64,000 nt of DNA from Actinomadura latina NBRC 106108 (GTDB lineage Bacteria > Actinomycetota > Actinomycetes > Streptosporangiales > Streptosporangiaceae), in the NCBI RefSeq assembly GCF_001552195.1, contig NZ_BCQS01000003.1:496001-560000 (forward strand). The letters are read 5' to 3'. How positions within the stretch are numbered: the first letter of the stretch is position 1; every line of letters begins with the position of its first letter. The notes beneath the pieces are model-generated. The model was not told where the DNA came from and ran no database searches. It worked only from the letters and a program-made list of their open reading frames with translations. Both the position numbers and the translations under genes were made by a program. Positions 63,015-64,000 of the stretch are shown here, in pieces.

Positions 63015-63494
63015 ATGCCGTACCGCGTCACGTTCGTCTGCACCGGCAACATCTGCCGCTCGCCGATGGCCGAATGGGTCCTGCGCCACCACGTCGAGGC
63101 GGAGGACCTGGACGTCGAGGTCGACAGTTCGGGAACCGGCGGCTGGCACGTGGGCGACGACGCCGACGAGCGGACGGTCGACACGCTGCGGCGGGCCGGC
63201 TACCGGTCGGCGCACATCGCGCGGCAGTTCGAGGAGTCCTGGTTCGGCCGGTACGACCTGATCCTGGCGCTGGACGAGGGGCACCTGCGGGCGCTGCGCT
63301 CGATGGCGCCGGACGAGGAGGCGCGCGGCAGGATCAGGCTGCTGCGCGAGTTCGACCCGGACGCGGGCGGCGACCTCGACGTCCCCGACCCGTACTACGG
63401 CGGGCGCGCCGACTTCGACCTCGTCCTTGAGCAGGTGGAGGCGGCGATGCCCGGCCTCCTGGAGGAGATCCGCACGGCGCTCAAGGAGCGCTGA
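63015..63494 (+). CDS. Low-molecular-weight protein tyrosine phosphatase
   Basis: 159 residues. The P-loop is CTGNICRSP with Cys9 and Arg15, and the general-acid Asp lies in VPDPYYGG near 125. Such enzymes dephosphorylate protein tyrosines, and in actinomycetes some arginine-phosphate or exopolysaccharide targets. It is followed immediately by the next gene. Confidence 0.94.
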   Translation: MPYRVTFVCTGNICRSPMAEWVLRHHVEAEDLDVEVDSSGTGGWHVGDDADERTVDTLRRAGYRSAHIARQFEESWFGRYDLILALDEGHLRALRSMAPDEEARGRIRLLREFDPDAGGDLDVPDPYYGGRADFDLVLEQVEAAMPGLLEEIRTALKER

Positions 63495-64000
63495 GTGCGC
63501 GACCGGCTGGAGGAGCTGCTCGGAACCGAGGTCGCGAACGTGAGCGGCCTCGGTTCCAGCCATTCCTGGACGCTGCACAGGGCGTCCCTGGCCGACGGCC
63601 GCGAAGTCTTCGTCAAGGCGGCGTCCGACCAGGCCGGCGTGTTCGCCGCCGAGGCCGCGGGCCTGCGCTGGCTGGGCGAGGCGGGCCCGGGGACGCCCGT
63701 CCCGGACGTGCTCGCCGCCGACGATCACATGCTCGTCCTGCCGTGGCTGCCGTCCTCCTCCCCGACCCGGGAGGCCGCCGAGCGTCTCGGCCGGGAGCTG
63801 GCCGCCCTGCACACCGGCAACCGCCCGGACGCCTACGGCGCGACCTGGGACGGCTTCATCGCCGACCTCCCGCTCGACAACACGCCGGACGACCGCGACT
63901 GGCCGCGCTGGTACGCCGAGCGCCGCCTCGAACCGTTCCTCCGCCTCGGTGCGCGGCACCTGTCGCCCGAGGACGTCCGTCTCGTCGAGCGCGTCATGGC
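63495..64000 (+). CDS. Fructosamine/ketosamine-3-kinase family protein (partial)
   Basis: The first 168 codons of a gene that runs off the right edge. The GTG directly follows the phosphatase stop. The APH-like kinase N-lobe is visible: NVSGLGSSHSWTLHRASLAD, VFVKAASDQAGVFAAEAAGL and LVLPWLPSSSP, then GRELAALHTGNRPDAYGATW. The family phosphorylates Amadori products to allow deglycation. Confidence 0.88.
   Translation, partial: MRDRLEELLGTEVANVSGLGSSHSWTLHRASLADGREVFVKAASDQAGVFAAEAAGLRWLGEAGPGTPVPDVLAADDHMLVLPWLPSSSPTREAAERLGRELAALHTGNRPDAYGATWDGFIADLPLDNTPDDRDWPRWYAERRLEPFLRLGARHLSPEDVRLVERVM

Noticed and set aside
1..64000. CRISPR array, rRNA operon, riboswitch or phage structural genes
   Set aside because: None seen on reading both strands; no regular direct repeats or conserved RNA motifs other than the tRNA.

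Overview
The window is chromosomal DNA of a very GC-rich, mycelial-type actinomycete. The signs are strong G/C third-position bias, frequent GTG and TTG starts, a chaplin-repeat surface protein, an actinobacterial-type topoisomerase I with repeated C-terminal domains, a membrane-domain/dTMP-kinase fusion, SigE-type ECF sigma factors and a mycothiol-era style of regulators. Streptosporangiales (an Actinomadura-like genus) is my inference from gene content only; no rRNA is present to confirm it.

Layout. 0-4.3 kb: an IclR-type regulator between a substrate-binding lipoprotein of an ABC importer and a divergently read aldehyde dehydrogenase, with one sequence motif repeated at both promoters; then a secreted propeller-like protein. 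4.4-9.6 kb: TetR regulator, an SDR/CBS pair, a DUF6448 protein, a cation diffusion facilitator and a DUF2231 membrane protein. 9.7-12.9 kb: a metal regulon made of a free HMA metallochaperone, a Crp/Fnr regulator and a P1B-type ATPase, with FNR-type boxes before both transcription units. 13-15.5 kb: two ArsR operons (ArsR-GNAT, ArsR-SRPBCC-DHFR). 15.5-16.4 kb: gene remnants. 16.4-28.4 kb: a large AAA regulator, a secreted protein, an FtsX-type permease/ATPase/TetR set, small remnants, a secreted phosphoesterase-like protein and the proton-translocating transhydrogenase pntAB.

28.4-33.1 kb is a field of broken genes. The amine oxidase, photolyase-related protein and fatty-acid desaturase keep their N- and C-terminal coding ends but have lost the middle, with a frame change at the junction; a DUF1003 gene also carries frame breaks. 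Intact stress-type genes (GlsB-like, SPFH, DUF6458-like) sit among them, and a SpoIIE-type phosphatase, a STAS protein and a degenerate RsbW-like kinase (35.8-38.8 kb) suggest a partner-switching stress module. Two possible SigB-like promoters are visible.

41.0-48.6 kb is the accessory region. A serine recombinase gene ends six bases from the 3' end of a tRNA-Leu(GAG) gene. A 17-bp sequence from the tRNA 3' end recurs (one mismatch) 6.1 kb to the left, just beyond a decayed paralogue of the same recombinase. The interval between the repeats carries three unusual cargo genes: a Cys/His-cluster protein, an AlbA/Schlafen-type ATP-binding regulator with its own palindromic operator, and an unknown 333-residue protein. 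This is the best candidate for an undescribed system.

48.6-64 kb is ordinary conserved chromosome: M20 peptidase, seven-repeat chaplin, topA, MFS-tmk fusion, holB, a subtilase, then an ECF sigma factor flanked by two lone FtsX-extracellular-domain proteins, a low-molecular-weight tyrosine phosphatase and the start of a fructosamine-kinase-family gene.
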